Shown piece after piece: positions 42,440 through 51,753 of a DNA stretch of 64,000 nucleotides (position 1 is the stretch's first letter; each line of letters begins with the position of its first letter). Both the position numbers and the translations under genes were made by a program. The notes beneath the pieces were generated by a model, which did not search any database, had not been told where the DNA came from, and saw nothing but the letters and a program-made list of their open reading frames with translations. The DNA is from Marinisporobacter sp. (GTDB taxonomy: Bacteria; Bacillota; Clostridia; Peptostreptococcales; Thermotaleaceae): positions 434,001 to 498,000 of the forward strand of contig JAOARP010000047.1 in NCBI GenBank assembly GCA_025210525.1, written 5' to 3'.

Positions 42440-43090
42440 CTAATTAATGTATATAATTACTCCAATAATTAATAACGCAAATACTGATATTATTAATATT
42501 GCTAGTAAAATGTTAACAAAACCTCTCCATATTGAAATCTTTTGCACTTCACTTATACAGAAAGATACTGTCACAATAGACCATATAGAAACACATATTG
42601 ATAAAATAAAATAAATCATATTAAAAATACTAGCTCCAAAATTACTAGATATATCTACACCATTGCTTCTGTACATATCTATCCCAAATATTAAAATTTC
42701 TGGAATTAAAAACACTATACTAAATAATATATAGGGCATAGGTCCCCATGCTATAGCTGTTCGTATTTCCTTCAACTCAGCTTTTCCATTAAAAAATTCT
42801 CCTGTTAACTTTACCAAGTAACTAATTATGTATAATGTAATTATCCCAAATAGTGTTCCTATTATGATTGCACCTAAAAAGATCATTGGTAGTGATGCTG
42901 TATCCCCAACGTTATTTTTAGCACCTCTGCTTAAAGCATCAAATATACCTTTAATAATTGCAAATAACAATACTAATTTATTAGGATTTTCATCAATAAT
43001 CTGTCTTATTATTTCCTTTGGATAAATACAAATTCGAAATATTTGGCTAACGATGGAAACATTTTCATTTGCTTGATTTTCTCTCTCCAT
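42440..43090 (-). CDS. Yip1-family-like membrane protein
   Basis: This 216-residue protein has five or so transmembrane segments after a short polar N-terminus, and NKLVLLFAIIKGIFDALSRG plus AIAWGPMPYILFSIVF fit the Yip1 (PF04893) pattern. Function of bacterial Yip1-like proteins is unknown. AttC-like repeat copy B lies 20 bases past its stop codon, so it resembles a cassette gene. No good upstream attC was found. Confidence 0.65.
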   Translation of the reverse strand: MERENQANENVSIVSQIFRICIYPKEIIRQIIDENPNKLVLLFAIIKGIFDALSRGAKNNVGDTASLPMIFLGAIIIGTLFGIITLYIISYLVKLTGEFFNGKAELKEIRTAIAWGPMPYILFSIVFLIPEILIFGIDMYRSNGVDISSNFGASIFNMIYFILSICVSIWSIVTVSFCISEVQKISIWRGFVNILLAILIISVFALLIIGVIIYIN

Positions 43091-43382
43091 AATTCGCCCC
43101 CAATGAAATTAAACTACTTTATTTTTTATCTAACTACTTTTTACTAAACCTCATTCGCTTTTCATCCACCTATGATGAAATTTGCGCGTACTGATTCGGA
43201 AATACTTGCTTATCTTCAAACCATAAGTTGCTTATACATTGAATTACTTTTAGATCCTATATAAAAAACATTATACACTTAATTTTACTGCTTTTATTCT
43301 TAATCCCAACTTCCAGTTATAAACATTGGGTACTTGTTCTACTAGACTTTAAAATCTGTTATTCTTTATAGTTTAATTTGTA

Positions 43383-43718
43383 TTATACGCTCATTAAAGC
43401 AAATATTATAAATGGCATTACAATACTACCAATACAAAAAGTTATACCAAAGGCTCTAAATTTTGTTTTCCTAATTATAAAATTAGAAATTAATAAAATT
43501 GGTACTATATATACAACTGCTACACCAAATGTTCCCAAATCAACGGGACCACGCTCCCCCAATAAAAAAACAATATTTCCAGAATTTCTCGCAGCTATTT
43601 CTAATGCATTATTCACAAAACTCCATCCATAGTAAGGAATAGTAAATATAATACAATACGAACTGATTATACCTAGCAATAATTGAATACTAATAAACAT
43701 TATTTTCTTAATTTTCAT
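43383..43718 (-). CDS. Small hypothetical membrane protein
   Basis: This 111-residue protein has three or so transmembrane helices (about 7-27, 55-77, 87-108). It follows the same direction as the cassette-like genes. Weak homology cannot be judged by eye. No attC-like repeat was found at its 3' end; a GCCTAA trace near 43775 lies upstream. Confidence 0.5.
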   Translation of the reverse strand: MKIKKIMFISIQLLLGIISSYCIIFTIPYYGWSFVNNALEIAARNSGNIVFLLGERGPVDLGTFGVAVVYIVPILLISNFIIRKTKFRAFGITFCIGSIVMPFIIFALMSV

Positions 43719-44144
43719 AATAATACCTCTTCAATTGTACTTATTTAATCTTACTAGTGTGTTGATAGTGTATATTGCCTAAATTTCTAATTGCCCATTA
43801 TAAACAATATGTTCACCTACGACCGCCCCCCCTTGACATAGCATTCTATATTTTATCATTTTTATCCAACAAACTTCATTCACCACTATAATATTTGTAC
43901 AAATTTTTCAAAATCCCTTTGACTGTTTTTGTCGATATTTCGCTATTTTTATTAGATAAATCCCTTTCCATTAATTTTTTCAGTACTCCTTTTTCCTTCA
44001 AAAATCAAAAAGCACCTACATCTATTAAAATGTAAATGCTTTTCCTACGATAAATATTCATTTAGTACTTCTCTAGCCCAATATGCAACACTATAACAAA
44101 AATATATTCTATTACCTCTTCTAATTTTCGTCTCAATATTCCTA
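43719..44144. other. Intergenic region with decayed gene tail
   Basis: About 425 bases between the small membrane gene and the RND pump gene. It includes the second gene-tail remnant (43853-44035). Otherwise no gene is seen. Confidence 0.6.
43853..44035 (-). pseudogene. Second decayed copy of the repeated gene tail
   Basis: Minus-strand reading gives GVLKKLMERDLSNKN, SEISTKTVKGILKNLYKYY and SGE-stop, preceded by an in-frame stop. It aligns with the copy at 40222-40440, which has FLNEKEALR and DLSNNSEIL at the same places. Confidence 0.5.
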
Positions 44145-47100
44145 TTAAGTTTCTATACTAACCCCTTTATTCTTCTTAAATACTCTCATTAAAAAGCCCT
44201 TCATATCATCTAATAGTGTATAAACCACTGGAACAATTACAAGGGTAAGTATTGTTGATGTAATCATTCCTCCTATGATAGCATGTGCCATAGGTGCTCT
44301 AGCTTCTGCTCCAGGTCCTAGTGCAAGTGCCAGAGGGAGCATCCCAAATATAGTTGATAAGGAAGTCATCATGATGGGTCTGAATCTTGTATTCCCAGCT
44401 TTCATGATAGCTTCTGTCCTTTCTACTTTAGCTTCCCTTTGTTGCTTGATGTAATCAATCAGGAGTATAGCATTTTTTGTAACTAATCCCATGAGCATGA
44501 TGACACCAACCATTGACATCATATTTAAATCACTCTTTAAAACAAATAACCCCAGAATTGTTCCAATGATGGCCAGTGGCAATGATAGCATAATGGCAAA
44601 AGGATCTATAAAGCTTTCAAACTGAGCTGCCAATATGAAGAAAATAAATAATATAGCTGTAATTAATGCTTTGATCATATTGATAAAGGTTTCCTCCATC
44701 ATCTCAGCATCTCCCTTTACTTGTACTACGTACCCTTCTGGGATTTTGATTTCATTTTCTAATCGTTCAAAGAATATCTTGTTAAATTCTCCAACTGAAA
44801 TACCATCTACATTAGCTGATACAAAAACTTCCTTCTTTCGATCAAATCTTCGTAGTTCATTAGAGGTGGTGTCCAATACAATTTTAGTTACTTGGTCTAA
44901 TGAGACTAATTTTTCATTTTTTGTACTATATAGATAAATATTATCTAAGTCTCTCATATTTTTTCTAGCTTCATCTTCAAGCATTAATTTTACATCAAAG
45001 CGATCTTCATCTACTGAATATTTACTAACTACCTTTCCACTAAATAAGGTATGCAGCGTATCTGCAATCTGAGCTGTTGATATGCCTAGATCATTGGCTT
45101 TTTTATGATCAATTTTTATATTTGCCTGTGGACTTCCTGGTTTATAACTACTAGAAATATCCACAACCCCTTTGATATCATTCATAAGCATTGCTGTTTT
45201 TTCTCCTAAATCTTGAAGTACTTTAAGGTCTTCTCCTAAAACATAAATTTGTATCTTCTTATCTGTATCAAAGGCTTTTATATTAAAAGCACTTTGAATG
45301 CCAGGAATCTCTTTAAATTGATTTCTAAATTGTTGAATTACTCCCTCTATAGGAAGTTCTCTATCATTTTTATCCTTTAATTTTACAAATATGTCTATTT
45401 TATCTGATTTTATAGTTGTATATGTTTTTAAAACATCTGGTGAATCCTTTAATATTTTTTCTATTACTATTGTCTTTTCCTTGGCTGCATCAAGGCTCAT
45501 ACCTGAATCTAAGTCAATTGCAATCATAAATTCTCCTATATCAGCAGTAGTTATAAAGCTCGAACCTAAGAGAGGAACTACCATAAGACTTCCTACAAAT
45601 AATAGTACGGCTAAAATCATGGTAATGATTCTGTGCTTTAATGATATTTTAAGAATCCCTAAATATACTTTTATAAGTCTATCAAAATGATTATTAAATA
45701 CATCTAATAATCTATAAATAATATTTCTCTTCTTTGTTCTATTCTGTATTTTCAAAACTCTTGATGAAAGCATAGGGGTAAGGGTAAATGCAACTAGGGT
45801 TGAAACTAAAACACTACACGCTACAGTTATTCCGAATTGTTGAAAAAACCTTCCTATGATTCCATCCATAAGCCCAACGGGTAAAAATGCTGCAACGATG
45901 GCAAGAGTTGTAGCGATAATGGCAAAACCGATTTCTTCCATAGATTCTTTTGCTGCTTCCATAGGTCTTTTTCCCATACTTATATGTCTTGATACATTTT
46001 CTATAACAACGATAGTATCATCAATTAACATTCCCACGGAAAGAGAAAGGGCCATGAGTGACATAGTATTTAACGAAAATTTTAATAGCTTCATAACAAA
46101 GAAAGTTGTTATGATAGAAGCTGGAAGGGTTATGGCACTAATCAGTGTACTTCTCCAATCCTTTAAGAATAGAAATATAACAAATACAGCTAAAACACTT
46201 CCTAAGAAAATAGTTTGAACCACATCATCTACTGAATTTCTAATATTGATGGAATTGTCCATAACAATTTCTATTTTGACTCCTTCAGGCAAATCTTTTT
46301 CTATTTTTTTCATGGTTTTTTTTATTTTATCAGCTATTTCAACGGTGTTTGTTTTTGCCTGCTTGATCATATCAATCCCAATAGAAGCTCTACTATTATA
46401 GCTAGATAAACTATCTTGTTCCTTGATGCCATCCACTACCATAGCAATATCTTTTACATAGATTGGAACCCCTTCTCTTTTTCCTACTACTATATTGTTA
46501 AACTCCCATATATTTTTCAAATTCCCATCTGTACGCAAAAATATTTGATTATCGTCCATTGTAAGCTTTCCTACAGGCACATCCATATTTTCGCCCTTCA
46601 AGCTGTTTACAATCTCTCCCGTAGTTAACCCATATGCAACCATCTTTTCTTTATTTAGCTTTATCTGAATTTCTCTTTCTGCTCTACCATATATATTTAC
46701 AGCTCCAACACCATCTATAGATGTTAATTTTTCCTTTATTTCATCATCTACTATTTGTGTTAGATCTCTCATAGCTAAATCTCCTGTAACACCTATAGTT
46801 ACAATAGGGGTAGCACTTGGATCAAACCTTTCAATAATAGGCTCTTCTATACTACTAGGTAGCTGTCCTCTAATAGAGCTTATTTTGTCCCTAACATCTT
46901 GTGCTGCAACAGGCGCTGATGTTTCTAGGGTAAACTCTGCCCAAATAATAGAAACTCCTTCTCGAACGATTGTGTAAATATGTTTAACACCTGCTACTTG
47001 AGCTACGGCTTCTTCCACCTTTTGAGATATGTTACTTTCAATCTGTTCAGCAGATGCTCCTTGTTCTACAATAGTTATAGATACATAAGGAAACTCCATA

Positions 47101-47216
47101 TCTGGATATTCATTGACACTCAAATCAAAGTAACTAAGGACTCCAAGGGTTACTAGCCCTAATATCAAAACAATTGCAAAGACTGGTCTTTTTATACTAA
47201 CATTCGATATATGCAT
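44145..47216 (-). CDS. RND-family efflux pump, HAE1 type
   Basis: This 1023-residue pump has twelve membrane segments and two large extracytoplasmic loops, as in AcrB/SwrC. The proton-relay Asp pair is in SVGMLIDDTIVVIENV (about 408-409), and GLVTKNAILLIDYIKQ and LSLPLAIIGTILGL mark the second half. It lies 19 bp downstream of its adaptor gene and needs no TolC in a monoderm. A Fur-type box upstream of the pair suggests export of siderophores or metal-related compounds, as inferred. Confidence 0.9.
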   Translation of the reverse strand: MHISNVSIKRPVFAIVLILGLVTLGVLSYFDLSVNEYPDMEFPYVSITIVEQGASAEQIESNISQKVEEAVAQVAGVKHIYTIVREGVSIIWAEFTLETSAPVAAQDVRDKISSIRGQLPSSIEEPIIERFDPSATPIVTIGVTGDLAMRDLTQIVDDEIKEKLTSIDGVGAVNIYGRAEREIQIKLNKEKMVAYGLTTGEIVNSLKGENMDVPVGKLTMDDNQIFLRTDGNLKNIWEFNNIVVGKREGVPIYVKDIAMVVDGIKEQDSLSSYNSRASIGIDMIKQAKTNTVEIADKIKKTMKKIEKDLPEGVKIEIVMDNSINIRNSVDDVVQTIFLGSVLAVFVIFLFLKDWRSTLISAITLPASIITTFFVMKLLKFSLNTMSLMALSLSVGMLIDDTIVVIENVSRHISMGKRPMEAAKESMEEIGFAIIATTLAIVAAFLPVGLMDGIIGRFFQQFGITVACSVLVSTLVAFTLTPMLSSRVLKIQNRTKKRNIIYRLLDVFNNHFDRLIKVYLGILKISLKHRIITMILAVLLFVGSLMVVPLLGSSFITTADIGEFMIAIDLDSGMSLDAAKEKTIVIEKILKDSPDVLKTYTTIKSDKIDIFVKLKDKNDRELPIEGVIQQFRNQFKEIPGIQSAFNIKAFDTDKKIQIYVLGEDLKVLQDLGEKTAMLMNDIKGVVDISSSYKPGSPQANIKIDHKKANDLGISTAQIADTLHTLFSGKVVSKYSVDEDRFDVKLMLEDEARKNMRDLDNIYLYSTKNEKLVSLDQVTKIVLDTTSNELRRFDRKKEVFVSANVDGISVGEFNKIFFERLENEIKIPEGYVVQVKGDAEMMEETFINMIKALITAILFIFFILAAQFESFIDPFAIMLSLPLAIIGTILGLFVLKSDLNMMSMVGVIMLMGLVTKNAILLIDYIKQQREAKVERTEAIMKAGNTRFRPIMMTSLSTIFGMLPLALALGPGAEARAPMAHAIIGGMITSTILTLVIVPVVYTLLDDMKGFLMRVFKKNKGVSIET

Positions 47217-47235
47217 CTATCTCACCCCCTCTTTT

Positions 47236-48345
47236 CTATTTCTTTGCTACTAACTTCACTGGGTCCTTATCTTTTAATTGATTTAAATTTGTAACTGCTA
47301 CCACTTCATCTTTTTTTAAGCCTGATTCTATAGCTACCGTATCATTGATGATTTCTCCTATCTTTACAGGCACACGTTTCACTACATTTTTATCTATGAT
47401 ATATGTGTAATATGCTCCTTCTTTTCCAAGAAGAGATGTAACTGGAATGTATAAGACATTCTTTTCAATTCCTGTTTGAATATTGCAACTAGCAAACATC
47501 CCCGGCTTTAAAAGAAAATCTTTATTTTTGATAAGAATCTTCGTCTTAAAAGTACGGGATGACTCATTTGCTAAAGGAGCTATTTCTTTTATATATCCTT
47601 TAAAAACTTTATCTTTATAGGTATCCACCATTATTTTTACCTCTTGATTTAATTTTATTTTTGATAAATTAGATTGCTTAATATCTAAAGTCATATAAAC
47701 AGAAGAAAGATCTCTAATTTCCATCAACTGCATTCCTGGTGATAAAACTTGCCCTATAGCTACATCTTTCTTTGTAATAAAACCATTTATAGGAGAACAA
47801 ATAGATGTATTATCAAGGGCTTCTTTTGCAATTAAAACACTGGTTTCTGCACTACTTAAATCTGCCTTTGCCACTAGATATAAAGTATTTACTTTATCAT
47901 ATTCACTTTTAGAAGCTACTCCTTCATCATATAATGTTTTTACTCTCTCATAATTGATCTTTGAAGACTCAAAATTAGCTTTTGCTTTTTCTACTGTAGC
48001 TTTAGCTAATTCCATTTTGTTTTGATAGTCTTGACTTTCTAATCCTAAAAGCAACTGTCCCTTTTTAACAAAATCACCATCTTTTGCATGAATCGAATGC
48101 ACTTTTCCTCCAATTTTACTACTCACAAAAGCTTTTTCATTTTCTTCCATGCTTCCTGTAAGATGTATAACTTCTTCAATTTTCTTTTCTCTAACTTTCT
48201 CCCCTTGGATATTTATCGCCTTATGTGAAATTTTTTCCTCATTTTCTGCATTTCCTATGAATAAACTTTCTTTTTGAGAATATCCATAACCACCAATAAT
48301 CGCTATTACGATGAGTACAATTACTTTCTTTTTTATTTTCATCAT
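47236..48345 (-). CDS. RND efflux adaptor (membrane fusion protein)
   Basis: This 369-residue periplasmic-adaptor-like protein has one N-terminal membrane helix (about 5-22), a lipoyl/hairpin region (KIGGKVHSIHAKDGDFVKKG and coiled coil about 100-170), and a C-terminal barrel (MFASCNIQTGIEKNVLYIPV). It partners the RND pump encoded next. The start is ATG at 48345 or 48342, both behind AAGGAGGG. A Fur box lies about 95 bases upstream. Confidence 0.88.
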   Translation of the reverse strand: MMKIKKKVIVLIVIAIIGGYGYSQKESLFIGNAENEEKISHKAINIQGEKVREKKIEEVIHLTGSMEENEKAFVSSKIGGKVHSIHAKDGDFVKKGQLLLGLESQDYQNKMELAKATVEKAKANFESSKINYERVKTLYDEGVASKSEYDKVNTLYLVAKADLSSAETSVLIAKEALDNTSICSPINGFITKKDVAIGQVLSPGMQLMEIRDLSSVYMTLDIKQSNLSKIKLNQEVKIMVDTYKDKVFKGYIKEIAPLANESSRTFKTKILIKNKDFLLKPGMFASCNIQTGIEKNVLYIPVTSLLGKEGAYYTYIIDKNVVKRVPVKIGEIINDTVAIESGLKKDEVVAVTNLNQLKDKDPVKLVAKK

Positions 48346-48441
48346 TTACTCCCTCCTTGCTTGAAATTTATAAGGTCCTAGCCCTTATTTTTTTAATAAC
48401 AACATGTATTATCTAATAATTTCTATTTATTACATCTCTTA

Positions 48442-48456
48442 TGATAATCATTATCA
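48442..48456. promoter_or_regulatory. Fur box upstream of the RND operon
   Basis: TGATAAT-C-ATTATCA is a perfect 7-1-7 inverted repeat, the core Fur box. A -10/-35 pair was not clearly found. Confidence 0.75.
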
Positions 48457-48552
48457 TTTATTACCTAAAAAAAATTACACGAATAGAAATACTATAACTC
48501 TATATCATAATATTTTTTTATTATTCTTTCGATATTTTACTATTATTATTGG

Positions 48553-48586
48553 AGAAAAAGAAAACCACTTATAAGTAGTTTTCTCC
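48553..48586 (-). terminator. Terminator of the MATE gene (repeat-family hairpin)
   Basis: On the minus strand GAAAACTACT-TATA-AGTGGTTTTC followed by TTTTTCTCC. Compared with the copy at 28692, base changes on one side are matched on the other. Confidence 0.75.
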
Positions 48587-48625
48587 TTCTTACACTACCT
48601 TTTGATTTTGAAGTTTGTATCTCCT

Positions 48626-49981
48626 CTACCTTTGAACCAAAGCTCCTTTTATCTTCAACATTTTCTTTAATTCAACGATTACAAGACTCATTGCCACCAC
48701 AAATACAGTCATATCTGTAATAGGTAGACTATACCAAACTCCTATTGCACCAAAAGCTTTTGCGAATATAAAGATAAATGGTATAAATAGAGCAATTTGT
48801 CTTAGCATAATAATCAAACCTGCATTCCCTGCTTTTCCAATTGCCTGAAAAAATGTGACACTCATGATGAATATACCTGACACAAAAAATGCCATATTTC
48901 CTAATCTAAAGTATTCAAAACCATATGCTATAAGCTCTTGATCTTTTGTAAATAAACTTAAGATAAACTTTGGTGCTAATTCCATCGGTAACCAAAAAGC
49001 TAAGCATAATACAGTTGATCCTAACATAAATATCTTCACGCTCTTTCGTACTCGATCCAATTTCTTTGCACCATAATTTATTCCGGCGAGTGGTTGTAGT
49101 CCTTGGGACATTCCCCAAATAGGAATAAATGCAAACATCATTACTCTCATAGTGATCCCCATAATCACTAGCTGTTGATCATTTCCATAGATGGTTACCA
49201 TTTTATATAATATAGTTTGTTGCACTAAACTCATAACCTGCATAAGCATTGCTGAAACCCCTACTGAAAGAACATCTGGAAGAATATCCTTTTTAAGTGC
49301 AGGTTTTTTAAGTTGAACCAATTGACTATATTTTTTAAAATATACTAATGTCATGATGGTCTGTACGATTTGGGATAATACAGTTGCATATGCAGCTCCC
49401 TCAATCCCTAGATTGAGTACTTTTATGAAAATAGGGTCTAAGATAATATTCAGCATTGCACCTACTCCCATAATAATCATGGCTTCCTTCATCTTTCCTT
49501 CTCCACGAATAATCATATTTGCACTTTGTACAAAGTTAACAAACAATGATCCTACAAAAATAATTTTCAAATAACTCTTAGCTAAAATAAATATCTCTCC
49601 ACTTAAGCCCGTAAGTCCTATTAAAGCATCTGTAAAGGTGATTCCTATGAACGTAACGAATAAAGATAATACAATATTACACATACCCATATTGCTCATA
49701 ATATCATTAATCTTTTGTTGATCTTTACTTCCTATTGCTCGTGACAATACAGATGCTGAACCTATTCCTATGAGTACAGCAATTCCATTATTGATCAGTG
49801 TCAATGGATAAGTAACGGATACAGCCGCTAAAGCTTTTGCTCCTACCCATCTACCTACAAATATGGCATCTACAAAGCTATACAGCCCTATGACAAACAT
49901 GCCAATAATAGCAGGTATAGATAACTTTATCATTAATTTAAAAATACTATCATTCAATAACTCTTCTCTTTTTTCATCCAT
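48626..49981 (-). CDS. MATE-family efflux protein
   Basis: This 451-residue polytopic protein has about twelve membrane segments. LSIPAIIGMFVIGLYSFVD and IFVGRWVGAKALAAVSVTYP are N-terminal MATE marks, and a matching half follows. ATG at 49981 is right behind AGGAGGAATC. It lies 24 bp downstream of the ABC pair, so it is likely part of the same operon. Family substrates are cationic drugs and, in iron contexts, siderophores. Confidence 0.88.
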   Translation of the reverse strand: MDEKREELLNDSIFKLMIKLSIPAIIGMFVIGLYSFVDAIFVGRWVGAKALAAVSVTYPLTLINNGIAVLIGIGSASVLSRAIGSKDQQKINDIMSNMGMCNIVLSLFVTFIGITFTDALIGLTGLSGEIFILAKSYLKIIFVGSLFVNFVQSANMIIRGEGKMKEAMIIMGVGAMLNIILDPIFIKVLNLGIEGAAYATVLSQIVQTIMTLVYFKKYSQLVQLKKPALKKDILPDVLSVGVSAMLMQVMSLVQQTILYKMVTIYGNDQQLVIMGITMRVMMFAFIPIWGMSQGLQPLAGINYGAKKLDRVRKSVKIFMLGSTVLCLAFWLPMELAPKFILSLFTKDQELIAYGFEYFRLGNMAFFVSGIFIMSVTFFQAIGKAGNAGLIIMLRQIALFIPFIFIFAKAFGAIGVWYSLPITDMTVFVVAMSLVIVELKKMLKIKGALVQR

Positions 49982-50004
49982 CTTGATTCCTCCTTGCAAT
50001 TTTA

Positions 50005-51753
50005 TTAACTTTGCAATGACCAATTCATACTTTCTGATTGAAGCTGTACCATATGCTTATATAGTCCTTCTTTTTTCAATAAGTCCTTTGGTCTTCCTTG
50101 CTCCGCTACATAGCCATCAGAAAGGACAACAACTTTATCTGCATTTTCAACAGTTCTCATACGGTGAGCAACCACAATTACTGTTTTATTTTTTATCAAT
50201 TCAGAGATAGCACTTTGAATTTTTGTTTCATTTTCAACATCTAAAGAAGCTGTAGCTTCATCTAATAGAATAATTGGAGAATCCTTTAATAAAGCTCTTG
50301 CAATAGAAATTCTTTGACGTTCTCCACCCGATAGTGTTGAACCATTTTCACCAATGATCGTTTCATATCCTTTTGGCATATTCGAAACAAAATCATCGCA
50401 CATAGCAAGTTTTGCAGCTTTTAGAACTTCTTCATCACTGGCTTCCCTTTTACCTAATCTTATATTTTCCATGACTGTATCATTAAATAATGTAACATCT
50501 TGAAAAACAATGGTATAACTTTTGAGTAAAGCTTCTGGTTCTACTTTTGTAATATCCACTCCTCCAATACTAATATTTCCTTTATTAACATCCCAAAATC
50601 TAGCAGCAAGCTTTGCAGCCGTACTCTTACCACTTCCTGATGGTCCAATAAGTGCAGTTACTTCTCCTTGTTTTGCTGTAAATGAAACATCTTTTAAAAC
50701 TGTTTCATCATGGTTATAGGAAAAGCCAACATGATCAAAATCAATGTTATAACTATTTGGTTCATAATCTTTTTTACCCGTTTGCACTTTATAATTTTCT
50801 ATTTCATTCATTCTCTGAATAGGCATTTTTGTGCCGAAAATTTCAGCTATGTTCGTAAGATTTCCAGAAAGAGGATCATATAATCTTGATGCTGTCACTA
50901 AAAATATGAAATAAGTTAGTAAGTCTGTTTCTCCTTTTATTAAAAGAGACCCTCCTACCAAAATGACCGTTGCAAGCCCTAGTCTCAATAGTGCTTGTGC
51001 ACTTGTTACAATGGCTCCTGTTGTAAGTTCTGATTTTATTTGTGCTTTTTCCGAAGCATCAAGCTTTTGATCTAACTCTTCCATATAAGATTCTTCAATA
51101 TGATAAGCTTTTATATCTTGAATATTTTCAAGGCATTCTTGAATCCCCTCTGCACACACATATTTGGATTGATAATGCTTTTCTTTCGATTTTTGTTGCA
51201 TGCGCTTACAAAGGAAAATCATTGTAAAAGCTACGGGAACAACCCAAAGAACAGCTAAGCCCATACGCCAATCCATTATTAGTAAAGAAATAACGATAAT
51301 ACTAGTGGATATAATAGACCCAAATAACTGAGGAATTGCATGAGAAAAAGCGTGTTCTAAAATTGCGCAATCTCCCATAATAATATTTGTCAAATCTGAT
51401 AGATCTCTCTTTCCAAAAAAGGATAAGGGAAGTTCTCTTAATTTCTCACCTAAAATAATTCTCCTCTTTGCACTTTCTTTATAAGTTGAAAGATAAAGAT
51501 TTGAATACTGAAGATGATGGAAAAGATACATGATAACTACTGCCACTAAAACAAACCCTATATACTTCAGTAAATCTGGGGTAGTAGCTTCTTTTAAAAG
51601 AACAGGTCTTAATAGTTCATCTAGCAAGAGAATGAAAATTCCTACAGGAATCATCATGCTTAAATTTACAAGGGCACTATAAATACTTCCTTTTAAAAGA
51701 TCTGTTGTTCCTTGCTCACTAAGGGCAAATTTATTTTGAACGTAACTAAACAT
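50005..51753 (-). CDS. ABC transporter, exporter fold, half 2 (YbtQ-like)
   Basis: This 582-residue fusion of six membrane helices (about 1-320) and an ATPase (about 345-575) has Walker A GPSGSGKSTAAKL, signature LSGGERQRISIARAL and Walker B PIILLDEATASLD. The start at 51753 follows GGAAAGGAAGAGG and overlaps the previous gene by 8 bp. It forms a heterodimer with the neighbour. In a cluster with an AraC regulator and Feo, the pair resembles YbtP/YbtQ or IrtAB siderophore importers; an exporter role remains possible. Confidence 0.87.
   Translation of the reverse strand: MFSYVQNKFALSEQGTTDLLKGSIYSALVNLSMMIPVGIFILLLDELLRPVLLKEATTPDLLKYIGFVLVAVVIMYLFHHLQYSNLYLSTYKESAKRRIILGEKLRELPLSFFGKRDLSDLTNIIMGDCAILEHAFSHAIPQLFGSIISTSIIVISLLIMDWRMGLAVLWVVPVAFTMIFLCKRMQQKSKEKHYQSKYVCAEGIQECLENIQDIKAYHIEESYMEELDQKLDASEKAQIKSELTTGAIVTSAQALLRLGLATVILVGGSLLIKGETDLLTYFIFLVTASRLYDPLSGNLTNIAEIFGTKMPIQRMNEIENYKVQTGKKDYEPNSYNIDFDHVGFSYNHDETVLKDVSFTAKQGEVTALIGPSGSGKSTAAKLAARFWDVNKGNISIGGVDITKVEPEALLKSYTIVFQDVTLFNDTVMENIRLGKREASDEEVLKAAKLAMCDDFVSNMPKGYETIIGENGSTLSGGERQRISIARALLKDSPIILLDEATASLDVENETKIQSAISELIKNKTVIVVAHRMRTVENADKVVVLSDGYVAEQGRPKDLLKKEGLYKHMVQLQSESMNWSLQS

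Noticed and set aside
43170..43240. Third attC-like repeat near 43.2 kb
   Set aside because: A short ACTTGCTTATCTT match exists but no R boxes or long hairpin were found.
40127..44144. Intact insertion sequence or transposase in the decayed region
   Set aside because: No transposase frame, terminal inverted repeats or target duplication could be seen; only degenerate gene tails and hairpin repeats.
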